Virus record (IMG/VR): IMGVR_UViG_3300017771_000167
Span: 1-20,151 of that record
Length of the DNA: 20,151 nucleotides
Direction: 5' to 3' (one strand)
From: a virus
The stretch's first letter is position 1; each line of letters opens with the position of its first letter. Below the pieces are notes generated by a model. It did not search any database. It had not been told where the DNA came from and saw nothing but the letters and a program-made list of their open reading frames with translations. This document shows positions 13,053-19,606 of the stretch, piece by piece. Position numbers and translations under genes: made by a program.

Positions 13053-13086
13053 AAATAATTAAAGCTATTTTAATTCTCTTAGGAGT

Positions 13087-13698
13087 ATGGAAGAAAAATT
13101 AAATGTAAGCAAAATCAAGTTATTCACAATAATTTTAACATGTGAGAAATATGAGCATAAAATGTTGTCACAAGACACATCGAAACTTAAAGATTACATG
13201 TATTTTATTGGTAACCCTGCGTTATCTTCGCCTTTAGTTAAGGGAGATATAGTCTATTTGCCTTGCCCAGACAATTATGAAAGCCTAACCCTCAAAACTT
13301 TAATGGCTATTAAGTGGGTGGTTGAAAATAAAGAGTTTGATTTACTGTTAAAAACAGATGACGATGTTACTTTTTTAGATCGTTTTGATGAGATCGTTTG
13401 CCAAGCTTCAAATTATGATTATTCTGGCGCTTTGCGTAGAGGAGGTTATGTATCTACTTGGCATCATGGAAAATGCGAGAATAAAGTATTAGACAATGCA
13501 ATGTTTAAGATTCCACTAATGATTTATTGTCATGGGGGGGGATACTTCTTGTCTAAGAAATCAGCTTTGCTTTTAGCGAACAACGAGATTAGAGATAATC
13601 ACTCTATTTATGAAGACGTAGAGGTTGGAGATTTGTTGCAAAAATTTGGAATTATCGCAGATGGTATTCTAGCGAAAGAGGGGATTTTCTGGCCATGA
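13087..13698 (+). CDS. GT31-like glycosyltransferase
   Basis: This 203-residue protein resembles the beta-1,3-galactosyltransferase family (GT31). The N-terminus FTIILTCEKYEHKM fits the first Rossmann strand. YESLTLKTLMAIKWVVEN (residues 64-81) matches the D-x-Y-x-N-L-T-L-K-T block, and LLLKTDDDVTFL (86-97) has the metal-binding DDD. YCHGGGYFLSKKSA (147-160) and YEDVEVGDLL (175-184) match the G-x-G-Y-x-L-S and E-D-V motifs. It would transfer a sugar from a UDP-sugar with manganese, in the cytoplasm, with no membrane anchor. AGGAG lies one base before the ATG, closer than is usual for a Shine-Dalgarno. The stop overlaps the next gene (ATGA). Confidence 0.78.
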   Translation: MEEKLNVSKIKLFTIILTCEKYEHKMLSQDTSKLKDYMYFIGNPALSSPLVKGDIVYLPCPDNYESLTLKTLMAIKWVVENKEFDLLLKTDDDVTFLDRFDEIVCQASNYDYSGALRRGGYVSTWHHGKCENKVLDNAMFKIPLMIYCHGGGYFLSKKSALLLANNEIRDNHSIYEDVEVGDLLQKFGIIADGILAKEGIFWP

Positions 13699-14357
13699 TC
13701 CCTAAAAAATTACATCAAGTTTGGCTGGGTGACAAAGAAATGCCTAAAGAGTTTGTGGAATATACAAGTAGTTGGAGGAAGCTGCATCCTGACTGGGAAT
13801 ATAAATTATGGACAGAGGAGACTATATCAGACAAACCTCAAATTAAAAACTTGATGGATAAGTGTGAAGCGTTTTCATCTAAATCAAATGTGGTTAGATT
13901 ATATGCGGTTTATTTAGAGGGTGGAGTTTATGCAGATGTGGATATTGATTGGCTCCGCAACTTTGATGAATTATTAAATGTTGATTCCTTTGCGTCGCCA
14001 GAAACAAACAAAACTAATAAAGAATTAGGCTTGGATCAAAGTTTTACAATAAATTACTCTCAAAGCTTCTGTAATGCAATTTTCGGTGCAGTTGCTAAAA
14101 GTGAGTGGGTAAATTGGCAAATAAAAGAACTACCCAAGAAGGTATCTAAGAAGCCACCTTGGGGTCCAGCTTTAATGACCAATGCTGTTGAAGTATTTAA
14201 AAACACGAATCATTTTCATGAATACCCATCAACGTATTTTTATCCATATTGTTGGAATGAAACACATAGAAAGTCTGAAGATTTCAAACATAATAATGAA
14301 CAGTCATATGCGGTCCATCATTGGGAAGCTTCGTGGGATCAAAAAAATAACCTATGA
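13695..14357 (+). CDS. GT32-like glycosyltransferase with DXD motif
   Basis: This 220-residue protein begins MIPKKLHQVWLGDKEMPKEF, the I-P-K-x-I-H-Q-x-W-x-G start of the DXD sugar-binding family. It then has SSWRKLHPDWEYKLWTEE (residues 25-42) and VVRLYAVYLEGGVYADVDID (66-85) with the DXD motif (D81-V-D83) after the R-x-x-x-L-x-x-x-G-G-x-Y pattern. Near the C-terminus AVHHWEASW matches the H-x-x-x-S-W closing segment. This fits GT32 (alpha-mannosyl or alpha-galactosyl type transferases). ATGA overlap with the GT31-like gene means both are made together and may act in sequence on the same glycan. Acceptor unknown. Confidence 0.85.
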   Translation: MIPKKLHQVWLGDKEMPKEFVEYTSSWRKLHPDWEYKLWTEETISDKPQIKNLMDKCEAFSSKSNVVRLYAVYLEGGVYADVDIDWLRNFDELLNVDSFASPETNKTNKELGLDQSFTINYSQSFCNAIFGAVAKSEWVNWQIKELPKKVSKKPPWGPALMTNAVEVFKNTNHFHEYPSTYFYPYCWNETHRKSEDFKHNNEQSYAVHHWEASWDQKNNL

Positions 14358-14380
14358 TTTTTGAAGCAACTAAAAGATGC

Positions 14381-14409
14381 TTGAAATAATTCATAAAACA
14401 CAGTAATAT
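14381..14409 (+). promoter_or_regulatory. Sigma-70-like promoter for the endolysin gene
   Basis: TTGAAA (14381-14386) and TAATAT (14404-14409) are separated by 17 bases. The ATG at 14423 lies 13 bases after the -10, leaving a leader of a few bases. Confidence 0.5.
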
Positions 14410-14422
14410 AAATGTATATACG

Positions 14423-15055
14423 ATGAAATTCAAAGGTAAAAGCGACATCATTAAAGAGGTACAAAGTAAACTTGGACTTAAAGCTGACGGGATTGATGGC
14501 CCCGCTACATGGAAAATGATTTGGGAAAACCTGATTCATGAGGATAAAGGAGAGCCAGAAAAGCCAGAGCCGCCAGTTCAAAAACTTAAAGATGATTACC
14601 CTGAAGTTTACAAAGCTTCCCCAAACCAGTCTGGACCCATCAAACCTAAGTATGTGATTCTGCATCATAGCAGTGGGAGTCATGATGGGACTCGTTCATG
14701 GATTTTAAATGCTGCGTCCAAGGTTAGTTATCACTATCTTATTGCGCCTGATGGATCTCGCACACAATTTGTTTATGATAAGAAAAGAGCTTGGCATGCT
14801 GGAAGATCTTCTTGGAAAGGCGTAAGCGGTCTAAATGGCCATAGTATCGGCATCTCTTTCTATGGGGACACTAACAAACGCACACCAAGTGCTGCTGAAA
14901 TCGATTCCGCTGCCAAGAAATGCAAATACCTTATGGATAAATTTGGTTTTGGTGTTGACAATATTCTGACACATGAGATGATTGCACCCAACAGAAAGAA
15001 TGATACTTCAGCCGCTACCTACCAAATGGTTATTGATCGAATAAAAGAGCTTTAA
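14423..15055 (+). CDS. N-acetylmuramoyl-L-alanine amidase (endolysin)
   Basis: It cleaves the bond between muramic acid and the peptide stem, releasing phage progeny. Residues 1-36 form a short peptidoglycan-binding helix pair (VQSKLGLKADGIDGPATWKM), and a charged Pro/Glu linker (about 40-60) follows. The amidase domain of the T7 lysozyme/PGRP class then has VILHHSSG (zinc His H81), SYHYLIAPDG (102-111), AWHAGRSSWKG (123-133), HSIGISFYG (140-148) and LTHEMIAPNRKNDTS with the second zinc His (H184) and Asp (D194). No signal peptide, so a holin is needed for release. It has its own promoter, and the next gene starts one base after its stop. Confidence 0.9.
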   Translation: MKFKGKSDIIKEVQSKLGLKADGIDGPATWKMIWENLIHEDKGEPEKPEPPVQKLKDDYPEVYKASPNQSGPIKPKYVILHHSSGSHDGTRSWILNAASKVSYHYLIAPDGSRTQFVYDKKRAWHAGRSSWKGVSGLNGHSIGISFYGDTNKRTPSAAEIDSAAKKCKYLMDKFGFGVDNILTHEMIAPNRKNDTSAATYQMVIDRIKEL

Positions 15056-15056
15056 C

Positions 15057-15269
15057 ATGAAAAAACTAATTAAATTACTGTCCGGTTTGTTTCGGCGTAA
15101 ACCAGACACTCAAGAAGCGTTTGACGTAGACCCCAAGATGTCAAAGAAAATGAAAGAGATATTCGGAACAGACCACAAGTTTGCTGAATTAGCTGTATAC
15201 GAAGAAGATAGCAGGAAAAAGGTGGAGAAATTGCTGGAAACTATTGAAGAAGACCCAGATCGGCTATGA
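15057..15269 (+). CDS. Small hypothetical protein, 70 aa
   Basis: The gene starts right after the endolysin stop. The N-terminus is amphipathic and basic (MKKLIKLLSGLFRRKP), a possible membrane-surface helix. The rest is a charged helical segment (KMSKKMKEIFGTDHKFAELA, then DSRKKVEKLLETIEEDPD). Small amphipathic products next to endolysins are sometimes lysis or tail-chaperone proteins, but no family is recognised. ATGA-coupled to the next gene. Confidence 0.68.
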   Translation: MKKLIKLLSGLFRRKPDTQEAFDVDPKMSKKMKEIFGTDHKFAELAVYEEDSRKKVEKLLETIEEDPDRL

Positions 15270-15634
15270 TTTATATTTTACGAGCAGGAGACTCAGACAA
15301 AGTGAAAATTGGCTTTACTAAGAGTTATAGGACTTTAAATAAAAGGATTAAAAATCTCCAAGCATGTAGTCCAGAACCTCTAAAATTAGAGAGTAAAATG
15401 AAGGGCAGCAAACTTAAAGAAAGGTATCTGCACCATATATGTATTACGAGACATCTTCATCATGAGTGGTTTTCCTTGACAAAGGAAGAAGTTTCGCGTT
15501 TAATAAAAAAATACAAGAATTTTAGCCCCACGATTCATCATGGTGAAAAATTCCGTTTAACAGAAATATCTGTAGCCTCTAAAAAGCTACTATGCAAAAA
15601 AACATTTAAAACAATTCCCCCAGATCGACTGTGA
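15266..15634 (+). CDS. MUG113 / T5orf172-like GIY-YIG-related protein
   Basis: The first half reads MIYILRAGDSDKVKIGFTKS, then LNKRIKNLQACSPEPLKL, and LKERYLHHICITRHLHHEWF. This is the pattern of the MUG113 or T5orf172 group, a GIY-YIG-related nuclease fold: Y-I-L ... V-K-I-G-x-T ... R-x-x-x-L-Q-x-x-S-P ... E-x-x-L-H ... E-W-F. Such domains occur in phage and prophage proteins and may cut DNA, though activity is rarely shown. The rest (about residues 75-122) is basic and could bind nucleic acid. ATGA overlap with the previous gene. Confidence 0.8.
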   Translation: MIYILRAGDSDKVKIGFTKSYRTLNKRIKNLQACSPEPLKLESKMKGSKLKERYLHHICITRHLHHEWFSLTKEEVSRLIKKYKNFSPTIHHGEKFRLTEISVASKKLLCKKTFKTIPPDRL

Positions 15635-15710
15635 TATTTCCAAATATGGGATGTTATTTTTAATCGAAACAAAATTTTTAGACTCTTACTAAAATAACAA
15701 ATTAATCTCT

Positions 15711-16256
15711 GTGATTCCTAAAAAACTAAAATATTTCCCTTGGATGTCGAGGGAAGCAATAAAAAAATCTAAAGCTTTAGGTTCCATCAAGAATTCGATC
15801 ACATCTGGAGGTGGAAATTTAGCTGGTTACCTTGGCGAAATAGCTCTAGCTAGACACCTAAAAGCAGATAATGTTTCTTGCGATGAGGGGAACGAGAAAT
15901 ACAATTATGATTTATTAAAGAGCGGAAAAAAGATTGAGGTTAAAACCAAGAGGAGAACGAGAGACGTTGAAGGTCATTACGAAGTCTCTATCGCTGCAAC
16001 CAGCAAGCATCAAAAAACAGATGTTTATGCTTTTATTTCGATCACCTTCGACAAGAAAGAGGGAAAAGGTAGAAACACTACTTATCACAAAGTTAAATCA
16101 ATTTGGTTATGTGGTTACATGACTCAAGACGAATACTTCAAGAAAGCTAAGTATATGCGTAAGGGGCAAATAGATATATCAAATGGTTTTAGAGTTCATG
16201 CAAACATGTATAACATGCCCATAAGCGAATTAAAAAGTAATATTGATGAAACATAA
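15711..16256 (+). CDS. PD-(D/E)XK-like endonuclease, 181 aa
   Basis: GTG at 15711 gives VIPKKLKYFPWMSRE; ATG at 15744 is an alternative. The fold signature is GYLGEIALARHLKA (residues 39-52, Glu of motif I), then KYNYDLLKSGKKIEVKTKRR (63-82) with Asp67 and the E-V-K (76-78) of the PD-(D/E)XK active site. Later parts include YEVSIAATSKHQKTDVYAFI, a typical beta strand region, and a C-terminal WLCGYMTQDEYF segment. Members of this kind include phage and restriction endonucleases that cut or trim DNA. No partner methylase is nearby. Function is inferred from the motif only. Confidence 0.75.
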   Translation: MIPKKLKYFPWMSREAIKKSKALGSIKNSITSGGGNLAGYLGEIALARHLKADNVSCDEGNEKYNYDLLKSGKKIEVKTKRRTRDVEGHYEVSIAATSKHQKTDVYAFISITFDKKEGKGRNTTYHKVKSIWLCGYMTQDEYFKKAKYMRKGQIDISNGFRVHANMYNMPISELKSNIDET

Positions 16257-16506
16257 AATACAAGAACTCATTATTCTTTTGGGATCTATTCTGATTGGTA
16301 TTCCAATAGGGTTGATTGTTGGGTTAGTCTGCTGGTTTAAGTTCCCATTTGAAGTATATGCTAAAGCTAGAATTGATTTAGCTAGAAACAGAATAAGGGA
16401 AGCTGAAGAACTGATCAAAGAATACGAAAAAGAAAATTCATCTGAAGGAATGTGGGACAGACACATAGAAAGAATAAAATCTCAAGAAAATAATTATGAC
16501 AACTGA
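16246..16506 (+). CDS. Membrane protein with coiled-coil tail, 86 aa
   Basis: ATG at 16246 overlaps the previous stop by 11 bases. A strongly hydrophobic segment (residues 8-31, with ELIILLGSILIGIPIGLIVG) is followed by a long charged helix (VYAKARIDLARNRIREAEEL, then IKEYEKENSSEG). One membrane span plus a coiled coil resembles an inner-membrane spanin or holin partner. No outer spanin with a lipobox was found nearby. The next gene overlaps its end by 11 bases. Confidence 0.65.
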   Translation: MKHKIQELIILLGSILIGIPIGLIVGLVCWFKFPFEVYAKARIDLARNRIREAEELIKEYEKENSSEGMWDRHIERIKSQENNYDN

Positions 16507-16819
16507 AGATCTATTGAAACTGCATAAAGACACCTGCGATACTTGCAGGGAGATTATGAAGCAAAAAAATAACGATTATACTGGAGGGAAAACCTCGAAA
16601 GACCCCTTCGCTAATTTTAACGCTGCATCTGTCCTTGGGATTGATCCAGTGCAAGGCTTACTGCTTAGAGTCATTGATAAGATTCAAAGGATTAGGTCTT
16701 TCACAAATGATAAGGAGTTGAAGGTCTCAAATGAGAGTGTCGAAGATGCTTGCGATGATATTGTTAATTATGCAATTTTAGCAAAGGCAATGCTTATGGA
16801 GCAGCGGGAATCATTTTAA
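16496..16819 (+). CDS. DUF1599-like nucleotide-modification-associated protein
   Basis: This 107-residue all-helical protein shows HKDTCDTCREIMKQKNNDYT, then DPFANFNAASVLGIDPVQGL, LLRVIDKIQRI and VEDACDDIVNYAILAKAML. The pattern K-N-x-D-Y ... D-P-F-x-N-F ... R-x-x-D-K-x-x-R-I ... E-x-x-x-D-x-x-x-D-I-x-N-Y-A is that of DUF1599 (nucleotide modification associated domain 1). It is related to MazG-like and dUTPase-like all-alpha pyrophosphohydrolases, so it may hydrolyse or modify nucleotides. The start overlaps the previous gene by 11 bases. Confidence 0.8.
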   Translation: MTTEDLLKLHKDTCDTCREIMKQKNNDYTGGKTSKDPFANFNAASVLGIDPVQGLLLRVIDKIQRIRSFTNDKELKVSNESVEDACDDIVNYAILAKAMLMEQRESF

Positions 16820-16837
16820 ATTAAATTTAAAAAAGCC

Positions 16838-16866
16838 TTGCATTGGGGTGTTCGATAAACCATAAT
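16838..16866 (+). promoter_or_regulatory. Sigma-70-like promoter that supports the 16876 start
   Basis: TTGCAT (16838-16843) and CATAAT (16861-16866) are separated by 17 bases. The ATG at 16876 lies 9 bases later. The TTG at 16843, in the same frame, falls within the promoter and is unlikely to be the start. Confidence 0.5.
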
Positions 16867-16875
16867 GGCCTCGTT

Positions 16876-17058
16876 ATGGAATTCGAACATCCCATTTTTG
16901 TTAGCCCGGAAGAGTATGAAGAGTATCACCAGATCATGAATGAACTGGCAGAGGAAGCAGAGAGAAATACTCTACATCCCCAACCTAAAGATCTTGGTCT
17001 GGAAAATAATTCATTTTTTAATCAAAAAAATATTGACTCACCCAGAGTCCGAGCTTAA
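16876..17058 (+). CDS. Small acidic hypothetical protein, 60 aa
   Basis: The chosen start follows the promoter at 16838. The protein begins MEFEHPIFVSPEEYEEYHQI and continues MNELAEEAERNTLHP, a charged helix. Its last codons hold the next promoter (17033-17061). There is no membrane segment or known motif, and no family is recognised. Confidence 0.6.
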   Translation: MEFEHPIFVSPEEYEEYHQIMNELAEEAERNTLHPQPKDLGLENNSFFNQKNIDSPRVRA

Positions 17059-17061
17059 TCT
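17033..17061 (+). promoter_or_regulatory. Sigma-70-like promoter for the AT-hook / RuvB-like pair
   Basis: TTGACT (17033-17038) and TAATCT (17056-17061) are separated by 17 bases. The ATG at 17072 is 10 bases after the -10. It overlaps the end of the previous gene. Confidence 0.55.
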
Positions 17062-17071
17062 ACATCCAGTT

Positions 17072-17308
17072 ATGAGTAATACAACAAAACGAGGTCGTGG
17101 TCGCCCCAAGGGTTCAACCAGTTTCATCAGCATCAAACTTGCTGATCTTATCAACAATCTTGGCCCCAATGCCAATGTATCAGTCAGTAAAAAGTGGCTT
17201 GATTCGATTGGTATCGAGATCCAAGAGTCATCTGCTCCATCTATGGTTGTCTCTTCGACCACTGATGAGCTTGAGGCTACAGAGACTATTCAATTCCAAA
17301 TCCACTAA
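17072..17308 (+). CDS. AT-hook-like DNA-binding protein, 78 aa
   Basis: Start at 17072 follows a promoter. The N-terminus has TKRGRGRPKGSTSFISIKL, where RGRPKG is an AT-hook core that binds the minor groove of AT-rich DNA. The middle (ADLINNLGPNANVSVSKKWL, then DSIGIEI) is a family I recall in cyanophages and related phages as a small protein after the R-G-R-P-K-G-S-T-S-F motif. The end is Ser/Thr/Glu-rich and likely disordered. It lies three bases upstream of the RuvB-like gene, so the two are probably made together and may act together on DNA. Confidence 0.72.
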   Translation: MSNTTKRGRGRPKGSTSFISIKLADLINNLGPNANVSVSKKWLDSIGIEIQESSAPSMVVSSTTDELEATETIQFQIH

Positions 17309-17311
17309 GCT

Positions 17312-18214
17312 ATGTTTGAAAGACTTGTAGGTCAGAGCGAAGTCAAGGGTCGCCTTGATTTCTATGCTAAAGCTCACAAAGCTGGCTCTATCATTCCACC
17401 CATCATGCTCAACGGAGCTAAAGGTTTAGGTAAGACTGAGTTCGCTAAGGAGTTCGCTAAGGGAATCAAAAGAAAACTTCTTGAGATTAACTGCGGGACA
17501 ATCCGCAATGCTCAACAGTTTTTTGAACAGGTCTTCATGCCAGCTATCGCTGGAGAGGAGATCACTGTCCTTTTGGATGAGTGTCATGCCTTACCTAAAG
17601 ATTTGACTGAGGTGTTCTTGACGGTGTTCAACACTGAGGGGAGCAAGAGTAAGCAGGTTTCCATTGGAGAAGGTTTCGCTACATTCGACTTTGAAAAGCA
17701 GAATTTCTTGTTTGCTACTACAGAACTTCACAAAATCTTCGATCCATTGAAGGATCGTATGACCATCGTCGATTTCAAGCCTTATGTTTCCAAGGAGCTT
17801 GCTCACATCATTCAGAAGAAAATTGATTGGGTTCAGTTCGATAAGGTTGTCCTTGATCAGATTGCTGACACCGTTCGTGGTAACGCTCGTAGCGCAATCA
17901 AAAGAGCTTTGGAGATCAAAGCATTCTGCGAGATCAATAATAATCCAAAGGTGGATGCAAAAGCTTGGCTTAAAATAAAACAAATCTTGGGGATCAAACC
18001 ACAGGGTTTAACTAACCTTGAGGTCCAGATCCTTGACATTCTCAAATCTAACGGTCCTAGCTCCTTCCAGATGCTGTCTGCTGTCACTGGGATGTCCCGC
18101 TCTGCCATCCAGCTTGAGGCGGAGAACAATCTACTTCGCAGTGGATTCATGGAGATCGACGGTAAGCGTAAGATCACAGTCAAGGGAACAAACATATTGA
18201 AGGAGTTAGCATGA
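17312..18214 (+). CDS. RuvB-like AAA+ ATPase
   Basis: This 300-residue protein has a full AAA+ core: Walker A GAKGLGKT (residues 35-42), Walker B VLLDECHALP (86-95), sensor 1 FLFATTEL (132-139), arginine-finger-like DPLKDRM (144-150) and sensor 2 RGNARSAIKRAL (189-200). The C-terminal winged-helix-like part is GLTNLEVQILDIL then a helix-turn-helix (about 242-285). Order and motifs match the Holliday-junction branch-migration helicase RuvB, though Walker B has DECH where RuvB has DEIH. It may replace RuvB or act as a clamp-loader-like motor in phage DNA repair or replication. No RuvA or RuvC is visible here. Confidence 0.85.
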   Translation: MFERLVGQSEVKGRLDFYAKAHKAGSIIPPIMLNGAKGLGKTEFAKEFAKGIKRKLLEINCGTIRNAQQFFEQVFMPAIAGEEITVLLDECHALPKDLTEVFLTVFNTEGSKSKQVSIGEGFATFDFEKQNFLFATTELHKIFDPLKDRMTIVDFKPYVSKELAHIIQKKIDWVQFDKVVLDQIADTVRGNARSAIKRALEIKAFCEINNNPKVDAKAWLKIKQILGIKPQGLTNLEVQILDILKSNGPSSFQMLSAVTGMSRSAIQLEAENNLLRSGFMEIDGKRKITVKGTNILKELA

Positions 18215-18582
18215 GGTATGTAGTATCACAATGGGGAACAGGTCTGTCAATTGGAATGATTGGCAAGCCAGAGGAGGTAGAAGAAGATAAGAACTTGGCT
18301 CATAATATATTTGGGGCTAGATCATATGATGATGTGTTTAATGGGCGCATCAATTTTAGTAGTATTTTTTATTTTTATAAATTCCTACTCTACAAACATG
18401 CCCTCCCATACATGTTTCAACATGGCGGCTCCCTTCGATCAGCGATCAAAGCCACCAAGCACAAGGTCAAGGAATACACCATAATCAAAGACAACTTCAT
18501 GTTCCAGATAAGCAGATTACCTGTAGCCTATAATGTAGGATTATATAATGATGGGGACTTTGGATATTATTACGAAGATTAA
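18211..18582 (+). CDS. Hypothetical protein, 123 aa
   Basis: ATGA-coupled to the RuvB-like gene. The protein begins MRYVVSQWGTGLSIGMIGKP; the middle is aromatic (FSSIFYFYKFLLYKHALPYM), and the end is YNVGLYNDGDFGYYYED. No clear membrane segment; the hydrophobic stretch is broken by Lys and His. No catalytic motif recognised. Coupling suggests a role tied to the AAA+ protein. Confidence 0.65.
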   Translation: MRYVVSQWGTGLSIGMIGKPEEVEEDKNLAHNIFGARSYDDVFNGRINFSSIFYFYKFLLYKHALPYMFQHGGSLRSAIKATKHKVKEYTIIKDNFMFQISRLPVAYNVGLYNDGDFGYYYED

Positions 18583-18595
18583 AATAGGGTAAACC

Positions 18596-18841
18596 ATGTT
18601 AAGCAAAGCAGAGATAGAGAAAATAGACGGGATCTTAAACTACCTTTTAGATGAGACAAGCCATGAGGATCTCGATGTTCTATTTTATATGATTGGTTTT
18701 TGCCCACGATGTAAAGGCATAGTTGAGCATCATATACATGAGCCATTTTCTTCGTGTGATTGTAGAACTGGAGAAGATACAGGGCGACCCACCTTCTTGC
18801 AGCGTATCAGACACAAGCAATCAGGCACTTACCATCTATAA
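18596..18841 (+). CDS. Small zinc-binding-like protein, 81 aa
   Basis: The first half is helical (MLSKAEIEKIDGILNYLLDE). The centre has FCPRCKGIVEHHIHEPF and SSCDCRTGE, so a CxxC pair and a CxC pair with three His between them, a probable zinc site. The C-terminus is basic (FLQRIRHKQSG). No known family is recognised. It is the last plus-strand gene before a long intergenic region. Confidence 0.6.
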   Translation: MLSKAEIEKIDGILNYLLDETSHEDLDVLFYMIGFCPRCKGIVEHHIHEPFSSCDCRTGEDTGRPTFLQRIRHKQSGTYHL

Positions 18842-18964
18842 AGAAACCTGATTAGGATATATAATATTGTTCATTTGTAATTACAAAACTCTTTTGTTTG
18901 TTGCATATTGTAGTGCCGAACACTAAAACCACAACATATAGTATAGTTTTACGTCCATATACCT

Positions 18965-19322
18965 ACTGCACCAACCCCCTCCCATCGTCGTCTACCCCTT
19001 ATACCTACAACATAAACTACACAACATACTAAGTAAAGATACAAGGGAGAATAATAGAGGAAAGACTGGAGGAATGGGTGTTCAAATACTGGATGTGGAT
19101 TACCCTTTTTAATTAAATAAAAATAATAAAAATTCCACACACAATAGTTTTCCTTGATTCTAAAGGATTTGCGGCCCTTTTGCTTGACGTAGCCGCCGCA
19201 GTGAGGTTGGTCTTTTTACTCCTCTTCGGTAAACCCAAACAAAAAAAATTATAAAAAAAGTCAATTTCTGCACGGGGGTAAATACAAAAAGTTTTTAAAA
19301 CTTTCACCTCACTGCACCAACC
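18965..19322. repeat. 12-base direct repeat ACTGCACCAACC
   Basis: Copies lie at 18965-18976 and 19311-19322, 346 bases apart within the intergenic region. Both are preceded by a C-rich stretch. Confidence 0.6.
19288..19304. repeat. 8-bp perfect dyad AAAGTTTT-T-AAAACTTT
   Basis: AAAGTTTT (19288-19295) and AAAACTTT (19297-19304) flank a single T. It may be a protein-binding palindrome or chance in AT-rich sequence. Confidence 0.4.
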
Positions 19323-19367
19323 ACGTTAAAAAACAATAAAAAAAGTGCAGGTCGGGTGACATTTCGC

Positions 19368-19540
19368 AAATAATAGGTAGGCCCAGATCGAGAGAGAGCG
19401 CCCAAATAATGCAGCGCCCCGAATAAACAAAATCAAAATCAAATAATGCCAGATCTAATCAAACGGCGTAAATAATGTGATTGCCCAGATCGCACAAAAC
19501 AAACTAAATAAACCCAGATCAAATAACAAGCCCCAAATAA
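19368..19540. repeat. Iteron-like array of AAATAAT ... CCCAGATC units
   Basis: Four composite units of AAATAA, a 1-9 base gap and (C)CCAGATC occur at 19368-19389, 19441-19455, 19470-19491 and 19506-19520. Extra AAATAA elements lie at 19404, 19521 and 19534. Starts of successive AAATAA elements are 36, 37, 29, 36, 15 and 13 bases apart. The spacing and composite form suggest bound protein sites rather than CRISPR. Confidence 0.55.
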
Positions 19541-19606
19541 GTGTGTGGTTAGCGGGGGCGACCACGTTCGATATCCGATTATCTCTGTAAGTCATTGATT
19601 GATAGG

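Noticed and set aside
12640-13062. 140-residue open frame overlapping the protease tail
   Set aside because: It exists because the 12/15-base repeat has no stops in this frame; the main frame has the protease domain and triad. Kept only as a finding.
13040-13086. T8 run and AT hairpin after the protease as a terminator
   Set aside because: The T-run lies inside the last codons before the stop and the hairpin that follows is purely AT and short, so the order is wrong for a Rho-independent terminator.
14358-14400. Terminator after the GT32-like gene
   Set aside because: Only a 5-bp stem (AAGCA/TGCTT) without a T-run; too weak to call.
19029-19112. Short plus-strand frame with VKIQGRIIEERLEEWVFKYW-like codons
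   Set aside because: Protein-like in look, but it follows a stop directly and has no ATG, and the alternative start codons leave too little.
19368-19540. CRISPR array
   Set aside because: The repeated blocks are only 6-8 bases with variable gaps; no long identical repeat or regular spacer is present and no cas gene is seen.
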